Below, piece after piece: positions 8,326 to 16,482 of a DNA stretch of 62,029 nucleotides; the stretch's first letter is position 1, and the number at the start of each line of letters is the position of its first letter. The notes under the pieces were generated by a model. That model did not search any database. It was not told the origin of the DNA and worked only from the letters and a program-made list of their open reading frames with translations. The translations under genes were made by a program, and so were the position numbers. The DNA lies in contig NZ_JAFBID010000031.1 of the NCBI RefSeq assembly GCF_016811235.1, forward strand, positions 1 to 62,029. The letters are read 5' to 3'. The stretch comes from Microvirga arabica. GTDB lineage: Bacteria > Pseudomonadota > Alphaproteobacteria > Rhizobiales > Beijerinckiaceae.

Positions 8326-8535
8326 TTACGCCCGCACGCGTCCTTGGTAGCGCAACCGCCCCAGGGCGATCAGTACGATAATGGCCATGATCGACGAGAA
8401 GGTCGCGAGCGGCCATGCGGTGTCACCTTGCGAGCGGATCACGGCCAGCGTTCCGCCAAAGCTCGCAATGAGGCTCTGCACGCAGAAATGCAGCGCCACT
8501 GCCGACCCGGGGCCAATTTGAGTCAGACATTTAGC
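8326..8535 (-). pseudogene. C-terminal remnant of an MFS (Bcr/CflA-type) transporter
   Basis: Reading on the minus strand, the frame gives QIGPGSAVALHF, then CVQSLIASFGGTLAVIRSQG, then WPLATFSSIMAIIVLIALGR and a stop. These are the last two transmembrane helices and the loop of a drug-type MFS exporter. Upstream of about 8535 the frame hits a stop and the sequence becomes AT-rich and non-coding, so the first ten or so helices are missing. The rest of the gene was probably lost in a rearrangement here. Confidence 0.65.
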
Positions 8536-8706
8536 TTTCTAAACAAATATCAGGCATTTGGTAGCAAAGACCTCTAGAAACCTTTCAACCTGCTGAATTT
8601 GCATACTTTTTGGTCGGGGGAAATTCCGATCAACTCCGACCCAGCCACCGGAGATGATCCTGGAAGGTAATCCGACAGCGGCCACTCGTCAGGACGTGAG
8701 CCAGAC

Positions 8707-9129
8707 TCAGTCCACAGGAACGAAGGCAGAGTTCCACACGATCTCCCAGACGTGCCCGTCGGGATCCTGGAAGTATCCTGCGTAACCGCCCCAGAACGTG
8801 TCGTGGGCTGGCTTCAGAATCTTAGCTCCAGCCTTGCGGGCCTGCTCCATGACTGGGTCCACCTCGTCCTTGCGGGTCACGTTGTGCCCAATCGTGAATC
8901 CTGTCGGGCATGGAGGTGTCTTTGGCAGTCCCGTGTCGTGGGCAACATCATCACGAGCCCACACGGCCAGCTTCACCTGGGACTGAAGGTCGAAGAAGGC
9001 TACCGCTCCGTGCTCGAACTCCTTGCCGACGATGCCTTCGGTCGGCAGCCCAAGACCATCGCGGTAGAACGCAACAGCCCGTTCCAGATCATCGACCCCA
9101 AGCGTCAACACCGAAATGCGTGGTTTCAT
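8707..9129 (-). CDS. VOC family protein (glyoxalase/dioxygenase fold)
   Basis: A 140-residue vicinal-oxygen-chelate protein with two beta-alpha-beta-beta-beta modules: MKPRISVLTLGVDDLERAVAFYRDGLGLP at the N-terminus, and GYAGYFQDPDGHVWEIVWN at the C-terminus with the metal-ligand Glu. Such stand-alone VOC proteins include lactoylglutathione lyases, fosfomycin-resistance proteins and many uncharacterised members; nothing here fixes the substrate. It lies 12 bp after a broken AraC-type regulator gene on the same strand, so its control may be altered. Confidence 0.87.
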   Translation of the reverse strand: MKPRISVLTLGVDDLERAVAFYRDGLGLPTEGIVGKEFEHGAVAFFDLQSQVKLAVWARDDVAHDTGLPKTPPCPTGFTIGHNVTRKDEVDPVMEQARKAGAKILKPAHDTFWGGYAGYFQDPDGHVWEIVWNSAFVPVD

Positions 9130-9141
9130 TCGTCCTCCGTT

Positions 9142-9996
9142 CTATGTTCTGGCAGTCACAACGGGCCACAGCATGGCTGTGCCAGATGGAGCCGTCTTGA
9201 ACAAAACGGCCACCCAGGCCTTCAACTGGCGCACGAACTCGCCTGCCGTCATCCCACAGAGGGACTGGACCTCACGCGTGAGGTGGGCCTGATCGGCATA
9301 CCCGGCGCGGAGCGCGAGGAGGGCCAGTCGCTCATCGGCATCCGTTCGGGCGAGAGCCTGAAACCTCTGGAAGCGCAAGATCCGGGCGAGGGTCTTCGGG
9401 CCGTAGCCGAAAAGCTCATCGCATCGGCGGCGCAAGGTTCTCTCGCTGGCTCCAAGGCGTTCGCGCAGTGCCTTGATCTTGCGCCCGTCGGCACTCGCGT
9501 CCGACCTGAGAAACCTGAAGATCATCGTTGCCTCTTGGCGCGGGTGCTCCACCCTCAGTGCCTCGGCGGCCAGAAGCTCCTGCAAGACGCGGAGCCTGTC
9601 TCTTGTCGAGGATGCCGCTCTGATCCTATCCGCGATGCGGTCGGCCGTGCTTCCCCAGAACTCTGCTATCGGAACCTCCCGCCCGACGATATCCGTCAGG
9701 GGTCGTCTCAATCACTTGGCTGCGGCTCCCGGCCTGAAGCGAATGCCGAGAACGATGGAACCCGGTCCCAGTTCCGGGGTCGCGGCGGTGATGTCGGGAC
9801 CCACGACCGTGAACCGATCGTCCCGCCACAGGAGGTCGACACAGCCGTCGGGAACGACGGCAACAGGTCCTGAATGGTCCGAGGAGATTGAGCTCATCCA
9901 CACGCACTGGAAGTGTGGGAGCAGCCGGGGCATGGGACGGGCCTCGACATAGCCCCCGGCCCGGCTGGCCAGAATCGGCGCGTGTTCATGCGGCAT
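9142..9996 (-). pseudogene. AraC-family regulator split by an in-frame TGA
   Basis: The first part (9996 down to 9712) encodes the N-terminal sensor region typical of DUF6597-type AraC regulators (PDGCVDLLWRDDRF then GSIVLGIRFRPGAAAK) and has a GGAAGG Shine-Dalgarno before the ATG giving MPHEHAP. It ends at TGA (9712-9714). The same frame continues immediately as LRRPLTDIVGREVP and runs through the AraC HTH domain (ASERTLRRRCDELFGYGPKTL, then AGYADQAHLTREVQ, then CGMTAGEF) to 9142. The stop sits exactly between GAAAK and LRRPL, where relatives have a coding residue such as Trp (TGG). A TTG codon directly after the stop could restart a DNA-binding-only product. Confidence 0.82.
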
Positions 9997-10319
9997 GACA
10001 GATAACCTTCCTGAACGGTCCCGGGCCATCGGCAACATGCCACTCGGAAGGATCCTCCTCAATAGGCCGAAACATGGCCCACCAAAGAAGCGGCCGCTCG
10101 ATGGTTGATCCGTAAGCAATGCATCGCACTGTTGCGACCTCAAAGAGGGGCCTGTGGGTCGCCGTTACATCAAGCAAGGAAAGACTATTTTGCCCCTGGG
10201 CCATCCTTGTTTAGGTCGTTGAAATGCATGATCGGGTGGTTGTGCAAGGAGCCGTGCAGGCAAGACAAATTCATTGATGTGAAATCCTCACCAGCGATCT
10301 GATCAAGCGTCCGTTTGGA
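9997..10319. other. Spacer between AraC pseudogene and soxR
   Basis: I see no credible gene on either strand. The left end (10000-10010) carries the ribosome binding site of the AraC pseudogene. No strong palindrome or terminator was recognised. Confidence 0.4.
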
Positions 10320-10781
10320 TTACGAAGGATCCAGGAGACGTGGGCCTGCACCTTGTTCAGAGAGTTCGTCGAAGGGGTTGCGCAGCGGACATGCCGCTGT
10401 CGACAGGCAGCCACAGCCGATGCAGTCCGTGAGCTGATCGCGCAAGCGCGTAAGCCGGGCGATCCGTTCATCCAGCTGCGCCTTCCACTGCGCCGATAAC
10501 CGGCTCCAGTCGCCCGCCGTCGGTGTGCGGCCCTCCGGCAAAGTCGAGAGCACCCCGCGGATCTCCGCCAGTGGAATGCCGGTCCGCTGCGCCACCTTGA
10601 TAATCGCCACCCGGCGCAGCACCTCGCGTGCGTAGCGGCGTTGGTTGCCTTGGCTGCGAAAACTGCGGATCAGCCCCTTTTGCTCATAAAAGTGAAGCGT
10701 AGAGACGGGCACGCCGCTGCGGGCTGCCACTTCGCCCACCGTGAGTTCCCGGTGGAATGACTCGGGGGTCACCCTGGCCAT
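10320..10781 (-). CDS. soxR: SoxR, redox-sensing MerR-family activator
   Basis: A 153-residue MerR-family protein. The winged HTH begins [28 protein letters not shown] (about 11-38), followed by the [20 protein letters not shown] helices. The [2Fe-2S] cluster motif is intact near the C-terminus: [14 protein letters not shown], four cysteines in CxxCxCx5C spacing. SoxR senses redox-cycling drugs or superoxide through cluster oxidation and untwists long-spacer promoters. It is divergent from a flavin reductase and MFS gene, and a SoxR-type box lies in the 80-bp spacer. In non-enteric bacteria SoxR controls such efflux and redox genes directly, without SoxS. Confidence 0.95.
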   Translation of the reverse strand: MARVTPESFHRELTVGEVAARSGVPVSTLHFYEQKGLIRSFRSQGNQRRYAREVLRRVAIIKVAQRTGIPLAEIRGVLSTLPEGRTPTAGDWSRLSAQWKAQLDERIARLTRLRDQLTDCIGCGCLSTAACPLRNPFDELSEQGAGPRLLDPS

Positions 10782-10793
10782 GCAAAATCCTTC

Positions 10794-10824
10794 TTGACCT
10801 CGACCTTACTTGAGGTTTTATCAA
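10794..10824 (+). promoter_or_regulatory. SoxR-dependent promoter with operator
   Basis: A TTGACC -35 (10794-10799) and a TATCAA -10 (10819-10824) are separated by 19 bp, the long spacer that MerR-family activators need. Inside it is an imperfect inverted repeat ACCTCGAC / CTTGAGGT (10797-10804 and 10809-10816), close to the SoxR consensus CCTCAA...TTGAGG. It faces the flavin reductase gene at 10862. Confidence 0.75.
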
Positions 10825-10861
10825 CCTGTCTCCCCATAGGCAATCATGGAGAGACGACGCG

Positions 10862-11440
10862 ATGAATACCCCCCTCAAGCTTGTGCTGATCTACGGCAGC
10901 ACACGGGAAGGCCGCTTCTGCGACACCGTCGCGAACTGGGCGACCGAGGAGATCTGGAGCCGGAACGATTTCCACCTCGATGTGATCGATCCAGCCGAGT
11001 TGGGTCTAACGTCTAGCCAGGGGCAGGACGATACTGCCGCCCTGGCGGAACTGAGGCGGCGTTTGGGTGCGGCGGATGCCTTTGTCGTCGTCACGCCAGA
11101 GTACAACCATGGCTACCCCGCCCCGCTCAAGTTCGTGATCGACTCAGCTCATCGTGAGTGGCAGGCCAAGCCCGTGGCGTTCGTGTCCTACGGCGGCATC
11201 TCGGGAGGCCTACGGGCGGTCGAACAACTGCGCCTCGTCTTTGCCGAGTTGCATGCCGTGACGCTGCGGGACGGTGTGAGCTTCGCCAATCCCTGGGTGA
11301 GGTTCGATGCCAACGGGCGCCTGCTTGAGCCTGATGAGCCTCGCAAAGCCATGGCAACTATGCTGGCGCGTCTGCGCTGGTGGGCGCAGGTTCTGCGCGA
11401 GGCGCGCCAGGTGGTCCCCTACGGTGAGGTGGCGGCATGA
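10862..11440 (+). CDS. NADPH-dependent FMN reductase (flavodoxin fold)
   Basis: A 192-residue NADPH-dependent FMN reductase-family protein. The FMN phosphate loop is LIYGSTREGRFCDTVANW (about 9-26), and TPEYNHGYPAPLKFVID (about 79-95) is the conserved flavin-ring motif, followed by SYGGISGG. It reduces quinones, flavins or azo compounds with NADPH in the cytosol. A GGAGAG ribosome binding site lies before the ATG. It is first in a SoxR-controlled pair, and its stop overlaps the start of the MFS gene (ATGA), indicating translational coupling. A truncated paralogue lies at 15144. Confidence 0.92.
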   Translation: MNTPLKLVLIYGSTREGRFCDTVANWATEEIWSRNDFHLDVIDPAELGLTSSQGQDDTAALAELRRRLGAADAFVVVTPEYNHGYPAPLKFVIDSAHREWQAKPVAFVSYGGISGGLRAVEQLRLVFAELHAVTLRDGVSFANPWVRFDANGRLLEPDEPRKAMATMLARLRWWAQVLREARQVVPYGEVAA

Positions 11441-12693
11441 ATCCGGTAAGCCCTACGAAGCTGGCGGGGTCCGCTGTCCCGGCTCGTGACCAGAGCCTTT
11501 CACATGCTGGGGCTCAGCGGCATCCACGCGGCCCCACCCTCTCCCTGCTCTTTGTCAGCGCCCTGACGATCATGGCAGCGACGGCAATCTCCCCTGCCCT
11601 GCCCGCGATTGAAGCGACGTTCGCTGCCACTGAGAGTGCGGCTCTGCTGACGCGGCTCCTTGTCACCATGCCAGCCCTCGTTATCGCCATCGTGGCACCT
11701 GTGGCTGGAAGCCTGACTGATCGGTTTGGCCGCCGGCGGGTGCTTGTGAGTTCTATCCTCCTTTACGGCTTTGCCGGATTGTCGGGTCTTGTGCTCGACA
11801 GCCTGCACGGTCTTTTAGTCGGTCGTGCCCTGCTTGGTGCGGCGGTAGCCGGGATCATGACGGCCTCAACTGCCCTCGTCGGTGACTTGTTCTCCGGGGC
11901 CGAGCGGGACCGCTTTATGGGCTGGCAGGCCGCCTTTACCGGCATAGGAGGCCTGCTGTTCATGACCGTTGGAGGCCTTTTGGCAGAAGCCAACTGGCGC
12001 ATGCCGTTTGCTATCTATGGCTTCGCCTTCCTAGTCCTGCCTGCCGTCCTGGTTTATCTGGCGGAACCGAAGCGCGGGGAACTCTTATCCGGTTCTGAAG
12101 GTTTATCGAGGTTTCCCTTGATGGCTGTGACAGCGCTGTATCTGGCAGGTGCCTTCAACAGTGTCATCTTCTACCTCATTCCGACTCAGCTCCCCTTCTA
12201 CCTGCACTCACTCGGCGTCAATGCGCCGAGTCTCATTGGCGTGACGATCGGGGTGTTCACTCTCTCGAGTGCGATCACCTCATTGGTCTACGGCAAGGTC
12301 AGGCAGCATATCCCGCTTCTGGGGATGTTTGTCCTCGGATTCAGCCTCATGGCCGCCGGCTATTACGTCATGGCTTCCGCTGCCTCACACAGTCTGGTTC
12401 TCGCTGGGCTTGTGATCACAGGAGTTGGCATGAGCGGAATCATGCCCAGCCTCATGGCAGGTGCGATGTTGATTGCTCCTCCATCATCCCGCGGGCGTAT
12501 TGCCGGCGGGCTAACAGCCAGCATCTTCTTGGGTCAGTTTCTGTCCCCGCTGGTGAGCCAGTCTTGGATTGAATGGTTCGGCTATCAGGCTACGTTCCGG
12601 GATATGGGGACAGCCCTGATAGCGGCAGCATCGATAGCAATCGTGGGGGTGATACTGAGCAAGCGCGAGCCTGCAAAACTGAACCTTGATTGA
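11437..12693 (+). CDS. MFS drug-efflux transporter
   Basis: A 418-residue major facilitator of the DHA1/DHA2-like exporter type. About 45 cytosolic residues precede the first helix (TLSLLFVSALTIMAATAISPALP). The loop 2-3 motif A reads GSLTDRFGRRRVLV, and further helices run to the end for about 12 predicted segments. The start overlaps the flavin reductase stop (ATGA), so both are under the same SoxR promoter. The predicted role is export of redox-active antibiotics or dyes, by analogy with SoxR regulons of non-enteric bacteria. A later in-frame start would shorten the N-terminal tail. Confidence 0.9.
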   Translation: MNPVSPTKLAGSAVPARDQSLSHAGAQRHPRGPTLSLLFVSALTIMAATAISPALPAIEATFAATESAALLTRLLVTMPALVIAIVAPVAGSLTDRFGRRRVLVSSILLYGFAGLSGLVLDSLHGLLVGRALLGAAVAGIMTASTALVGDLFSGAERDRFMGWQAAFTGIGGLLFMTVGGLLAEANWRMPFAIYGFAFLVLPAVLVYLAEPKRGELLSGSEGLSRFPLMAVTALYLAGAFNSVIFYLIPTQLPFYLHSLGVNAPSLIGVTIGVFTLSSAITSLVYGKVRQHIPLLGMFVLGFSLMAAGYYVMASAASHSLVLAGLVITGVGMSGIMPSLMAGAMLIAPPSSRGRIAGGLTASIFLGQFLSPLVSQSWIEWFGYQATFRDMGTALIAAASIAIVGVILSKREPAKLNLD

Positions 12694-13108
12694 GCGACAC
12701 TAGCCTTGATCGCATAACACTCAAGAAAACGCCTTGGCGGAGGTGCTGTCCGAAAACCTCAACCAAGGCGCCTGCGGCCGATTTAGGGAGAGACCACGGC
12801 TCGGAAGATAGAACGCTTAGAAAGCGCGTCAACGCACATCAACCGAAAACGCCCTGACAGAGGTCGACATACGGAGTTCCCTGTCAGGGCGAACGTTATG
12901 ATGCCGGTTGCAACACCACGTCAGGACAACGACTAACGTGTCCCGCCGGTTCAAACTCAGGCTGAGCACAAGACCTCCCGCCAGGGCGCTTGCGATGTGT
13001 TCCGGCATCGCAAGATCTATGTAGACACGACAGCCACGTGCCGATGTGTGGCGACGCACACAATCGGTCGCTAGCGCGATTATCGCAGAAGACAATTCAG
13101 TCGGACTG
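12694..13108. repeat. Spacer with two related hairpin repeats
   Basis: Two similar units occur here, each beginning AAAACGCC and containing GAGGT about 7-10 bases later. The first pairs CGCCTTGG (12730-12737) with CCAAGGCG (12763-12770). The second pairs CGCCCTGACAG (12850-12860) with CTGTCAGGGCG (12881-12891), 11 bp perfect. The first lies 36 bp after the MFS stop and may act as its terminator. The rest of the stretch shows no gene I can support. Confidence 0.5.
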
Positions 13109-13300
13109 TTAATCGGTCCGTCTTCTGTCAACCCCTATGTCACGAAGAATATGGGGGCTGACCTCGCGCTTCAGCGATTCGACCAACTCGAAGGTCGGTA
13201 CAGGCTGCTTGTGATCGTTCGCGGGCTTGCGCGGAACGCGAATGAACTCAAAGCGGAAGGCGAGCCCTACCAAGGGCAGAGGGAATAAGGTCGGTTTCAT
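13109..13300 (-). CDS. Small DUF1127-like protein
   Basis: A 63-residue product starting MKPTLFPLPLV. Its C-terminal LKREVSPHILRDIGVDR resembles the arginine-rich DUF1127 core (L...LLRDIGL.R), found in short alphaproteobacterial proteins that bind RNA or phosphate-stress factors. The N-terminus is not typical. It may be a degenerate copy. A second DUF1127-like gene lies at 15751. Confidence 0.4.
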   Translation of the reverse strand: MKPTLFPLPLVGLAFRFEFIRVPRKPANDHKQPVPTFELVESLKREVSPHILRDIGVDRRRTD

Positions 13301-13627
13301 CGGAGTCACCAGCAGCAAAAGGTGTGACGAGGAGAGCGGCGCGTCGATACGTGCAAAGTCGCATAGACATGTAACGCCTCCTCTGGCTGGGGCTGTGAAC
13401 CGTGCGGAAGATCCGCGGGGCAGGTTCAATATCAGAGTTCAGTAGTTTCGACTACCCCTTAGACGCACAATAGTTGATCTCGCCTGCGTGATTACTGCAG
13501 GGCGATGGACTCAAGCGGTAATAGGTGCATACCGATGTGCTGTTTGCGGGGACACTCACACCACGAGCATTGGCTTCGTCGCAAGTCCGGAGCAGGGGCG
13601 AGTGAGGAGCAGGTGTTCATGACGTAC
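13301..13627. other. Gene-free spacer left of an IS6 copy
   Basis: No open frame with family resemblance is seen. Part of it probably belongs to the right flank of the adjoining IS6-type element, whose exact terminal repeat I could not define. Confidence 0.35.
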
Positions 13628-14330
13628 TCAGGCAGCGAGCAGATCGAACTGGTCCGCCAATGACGGCTGTGGATTGTAGGCGCACTTCGCCTGCTGCTTA
13701 CGCATCATGTGTATCATCTCAATGACGCCACGAGCGGTGCTAACGGATTGGAAGCCCAGCATCGGCCGCACCCGCCTCTTAATGACGCGATGATCCTGCT
13801 TAATTCGATTGTTCAAGTAGGCACTTTGCCGGATGCGAATGGGTTCAGGCGGCGCCTTGATCGATTCTGGAGCCGGTCTGTAGTATCGCAGGACAGGATG
13901 GCTTCCCGGTTCGTCTGGCTGCCGTCGATCACGATCCGTTCAGGCCGGCCATGCCGTTTCAGGGCTTTGCGTAGGAAACGCTTGGCGGCATCCAGATTGC
14001 AGCGTTTGCTGAACCAGAATTCGACCGTGTCGCCGTTTCTGTCGATCGCTCGATACAGGTACAGCCATCGTCCGGGGACCTTAATGTTGGTTTCATCGAT
14101 GAGCCATCTGCCAGTGGCGGGGCACTTACGTGAGTTAAAGCGCTTCAGATGTTCGGGCGCGTAGCGGACAACCCATCGGTGAATGGTCGCATGGTCGACG
14201 GAGATGCCGCGCTCAGCGATCATCCCCTCCAAGTTCCGAAAGCTCAGATTCGAGGCCAAGTACCACCGCACGCAGAGCAGGATCGCGGATCAATCAAAAT
14301 GCCTGCCCTTGAACACCCGTTCCTCCGCTA
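13628..14330 (-). pseudogene. IS6-family transposase (type A), nonsense and frameshift mutated
   Basis: The frame begins near RVFKGRHFD, hits a TGA (14288-14290 region), and resumes as SAILLCVRWYLASNLSFRNL. It then runs through the DDE domain (WLIDETNIKVPGRWLYLYRAIDRNGDTVEFWFS, then IVIDGSQTN) to about 13845, where one base is missing. The correct frame then continues as YLNNRIKQDHRVIKRRVRPMLGFQS to 13628. Comparison with the related copy at 61379 (KPIRIRQSAYLNNRIEQDHR) locates the deletion in CCCATTCGCATCC. The catalytic D, D, E residues survive, but no full protein can be made. Confidence 0.85.
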
Positions 14331-14352
14331 CTGAGACCACTATCTCAGTAGC
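14327..14352. repeat. 10-bp perfect inverted repeat upstream of the IS6 transposase
   Basis: GCTACTGAGA (14327-14336) and TCTCAGTAGC (14343-14352) flank a 6-base loop, just upstream of the IS6-type pseudogene on its coding strand. It may be part of the element's promoter/end region or an outward-reading stop signal for external transcription. Confidence 0.4.
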
Positions 14353-14600
14353 TAAAACTTTGAAACAAAACGTTTGCGACAAAGCCGACTATAGATATGA
14401 GTCGATCTTTTGCTGTCTAATGCTTTTGTTCGTCACTGGAACGACAGCCGAACTGCATCAGGACTGGAGGCTAATTCACTCATGCGGCTGTGCTCGCAAA
14501 CTACCATTGGCTCGCCGCCTCTGACCTGGATAACCGGAGAGTTGGACAAGATATGAGGTGACGCTGGAAGAAGCTGTTGTAAGCGGCGGAATGCACTCAC
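14353..14600. other. AT-richer spacer without a recognised gene
   Basis: The stretch is less GC-rich than its neighbours and holds no supported coding frame. It separates the IS6 copy from the decayed second SoxR locus. Confidence 0.35.
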
Positions 14601-15061
14601 TTACTCCGGATCAAGCAACCGCGGCCCTGGTCCCTGTTCGGAGAGTTCGTCCCGAGGATTGCGTAACGGGCATGCTTCCGTGGACAGGCAGCCGCAACCG
14701 ATACAATCATTGAGCTGATCACGCAGCCGCATGAGACGAGCGATGCGATCATCCAAATCCGCCTTCCACTGTGCCGAGAGCCGACGCCAGTCCGCCGCCG
14801 TCGGAGTGTGCCCTTCGGGAAGGGTCGACAACGCTTTGCGGATCTCCGCCAGCGGAATCCCGGTCCCTGCGCCACTTTGATGATTGCTACTCGCCGCAGC
14901 ACCTCGCGCGAATAGCGCCGCTGGTTCCCTTGAGTGCGGAAGCTGCGGATCAGCCCCTTGGTTTCATAGAAATGGAGTGTCGAGACAGCCACGCCGCTGC
15001 GGGCCGCGACTTCGCCCACGGTGAGTTCCCGACGGAAGGCTCCGGGGGCGCCTTTACCCAT
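14601..15061 (-). pseudogene. soxR: Second soxR, frameshifted
   Basis: This is a paralogue of the soxR at 10320. The N-terminal HTH half ([55 protein letters not shown]) is in one frame. The C-terminal half, with the cluster motif [14 protein letters not shown], is in another. The break is at about 14862-14868: the intact copy reads CAGCGGACCGG where this one reads CAGGGACCGG, one base short. A cluster-binding but DNA-binding-deficient fragment could start internally at 14831, but this is unlikely to be functional. Confidence 0.85.
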
Positions 15062-15075
15062 CCCAAAAATCCCTC

Positions 15076-15106
15076 TTGACCTCAACTTTAGTTGAGGTTT
15101 TATCAC
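15076..15106 (+). promoter_or_regulatory. Perfect SoxR-type box before the truncated flavin reductase
   Basis: ACCTCAAC (15079-15086), spacer TTTA, GTTGAGGT (15091-15098) form a perfect palindrome. It overlaps a TTGACC -35 (15076-15081) and lies within the long spacer to a TATCAC -10 (15101-15106). It is more symmetric than the box of the intact locus, so the surviving SoxR could still bind here. Confidence 0.75.
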
Positions 15107-15143
15107 CCAGTCTCCCAGTCGGCAACGATAGAGAGACAAACGC

Positions 15144-15602
15144 ATGACTTATCCTCTCAAGCTCGCTTTGATTTATGGCAGTACGCGCGAAGGGCGTTTC
15201 TGCGACATAGTTGCAAATTGGGCTGCGAACGAGATCTGGGGCCGAGGCGACTTCAGTCTTGACCTGATTGACCCGGCAGAGCTGGACCTGCCGTTCCGTC
15301 CTGAACAGCACGACGGTGCGGGCCCTCTGCAGCTCAAAAGCCGCCTTGAGCATGCCGATGCATTCATCATCGTCACCCCTGAGTACAACCACAGCTACCC
15401 GGCGCCCTTTAAGTTCCTGATCGACTCTGCCTATCGCGAGTGGCAGGCCAAGGCCCATGCATCCGACCAAACCCCAATCGTCCTCAGAGCCTTGAAGGAT
15501 AGGATCTGGGGCTACTCACAGGGCTTACCGCGCGATTTCGATCAAGGCTCCCGAGGCGCGGGATCCAAGCAACGCGATGTGGCCATGTCTCAACCTGACT
15601 GA
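15144..15602 (+). pseudogene. Truncated NADPH-dependent FMN reductase paralogue
   Basis: The first about 103 residues align closely with the intact reductase at 10862: LIYGSTREGRFCDIVANW, then TPEYNHSYPAPFKFLIDSAYREWQAK. At about 15450 the similarity stops abruptly, before the SYGGISGG segment, and about 50 unrelated residues follow. The flavin-binding loops are kept, but the C-terminal third is replaced by foreign sequence, so folding is doubtful. The likely MFS partner is absent, so the same event probably removed both. Confidence 0.78.
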
Positions 15603-15750
15603 CTTGAAAGCACTTGTTCTGCGGAGGTCGCCAGACCTTCGTTTTCATTCCCGATCGTCCTCTCGTGCTGGTGGTCGCGACCTCGCACTGTTTCTCCACA
15701 TTTGTCGTGCCTTGACCGGCCGCACAGACATCCTCTCCAAGGAAACGACG

Positions 15751-16032
15751 ATGCCTCTGAGTGCTCTTCGATACCGAATCCTTCTCGGGCCTATGCTTCT
15801 GTTCAAATCATTGGCCATCCGACTGCCCTATAGGAATAGGCATCATACACCCCGGAACAGCTTCGCCCGAACTGAGACGCTGAATGATCATCTACTTCGT
15901 GATATCGGCCTTGAGCGCGTTCTTCTACCGTACTCTGCACCCTTCTCAGGTGGAGAGACGCTCCGAAGGATAACCTCAGTCCCGGAGGTTGTTGTCGTGA
16001 CCCAGCAAGATGATCGACGTGGCGAGGAGTAA
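15751..16032 (+). CDS. DUF1127-domain small protein, with altered C-terminus
   Basis: A 93-residue product starting MPLSALRYRIL. The segment LNDHLLRDIGLER is the diagnostic DUF1127 core. DUF1127 proteins normally end shortly after it; here about 40 further residues follow, and the end runs into an IS3 transposase remnant, so the tail is probably a read-through fusion. A purine-rich AAGGAAACGACG precedes the ATG. Confidence 0.55.
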   Translation: MPLSALRYRILLGPMLLFKSLAIRLPYRNRHHTPRNSFARTETLNDHLLRDIGLERVLLPYSAPFSGGETLRRITSVPEVVVVTQQDDRRGEE

Positions 16033-16287
16033 GCAAGTTCCGCATGCTCACCGTCATCGACGAGTTCACACGCGAATGTATGGCCATCCAGGTGAACCGG
16101 AAGCTCAAGGCCGTGGATGCATTCGACGTGCCCTCGGATCTGTTCATCCGCGTGGCATCCAAGCCATAGTCGGTCCGATAACGGATCCGAGTTCGTGGCT
16201 AAAGCCATGCATCAGTGGATCATGGCTCTGGGAACCAGGACGGCTTACATTGAGCCGGGCCAGTCCATGGGCGAATGGTTACTGTAA
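16028..16287 (+). pseudogene. IS3-family OrfB transposase fragment
   Basis: In one frame the sequence gives KFRMLTVIDEFTRECMAIQVNR, then KAVDAFDVPSDLFIRVAS. After a frame change it reads RSDNGSEFVAKAMHQWI, then TAYIEPGQSMGEWLL. These are the core blocks of an IS407/IS3-type integrase domain (first Asp in VIDEF, second in SDNGSEF). Only the middle of the domain remains, with at least two indels and no termini. It differs from the IS3 element at 4404. Confidence 0.75.
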
Positions 16288-16482
16288 AAACGCGATATCA
16301 GACCCGGAGAGACATTGAGCTGGAGGGCAGCAGCCAGAAAGGTCATCCAGTGGGCGACGTCATAAGCGAGCAGGTGTCCCTCCCGCGTGGTAAGGCTTGG
16401 CGGGGCTGGTCTCGACCAATCCTATGGGTGATGCTTCACAGGGACCAGAGATCGATCAAATTGCGAAGGCTTAAGAAGAGCT

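Noticed and set aside
9709..9714. Possible selenocysteine readthrough at the TGA in the AraC gene
   Set aside because: No SECIS-like hairpin directly after the TGA was evident, and AraC proteins are not selenoproteins.
8752..9873. A 373-codon plus-strand frame
   Set aside because: It spans antisense to the VOC gene and the AraC pseudogene and has no recognisable domain.
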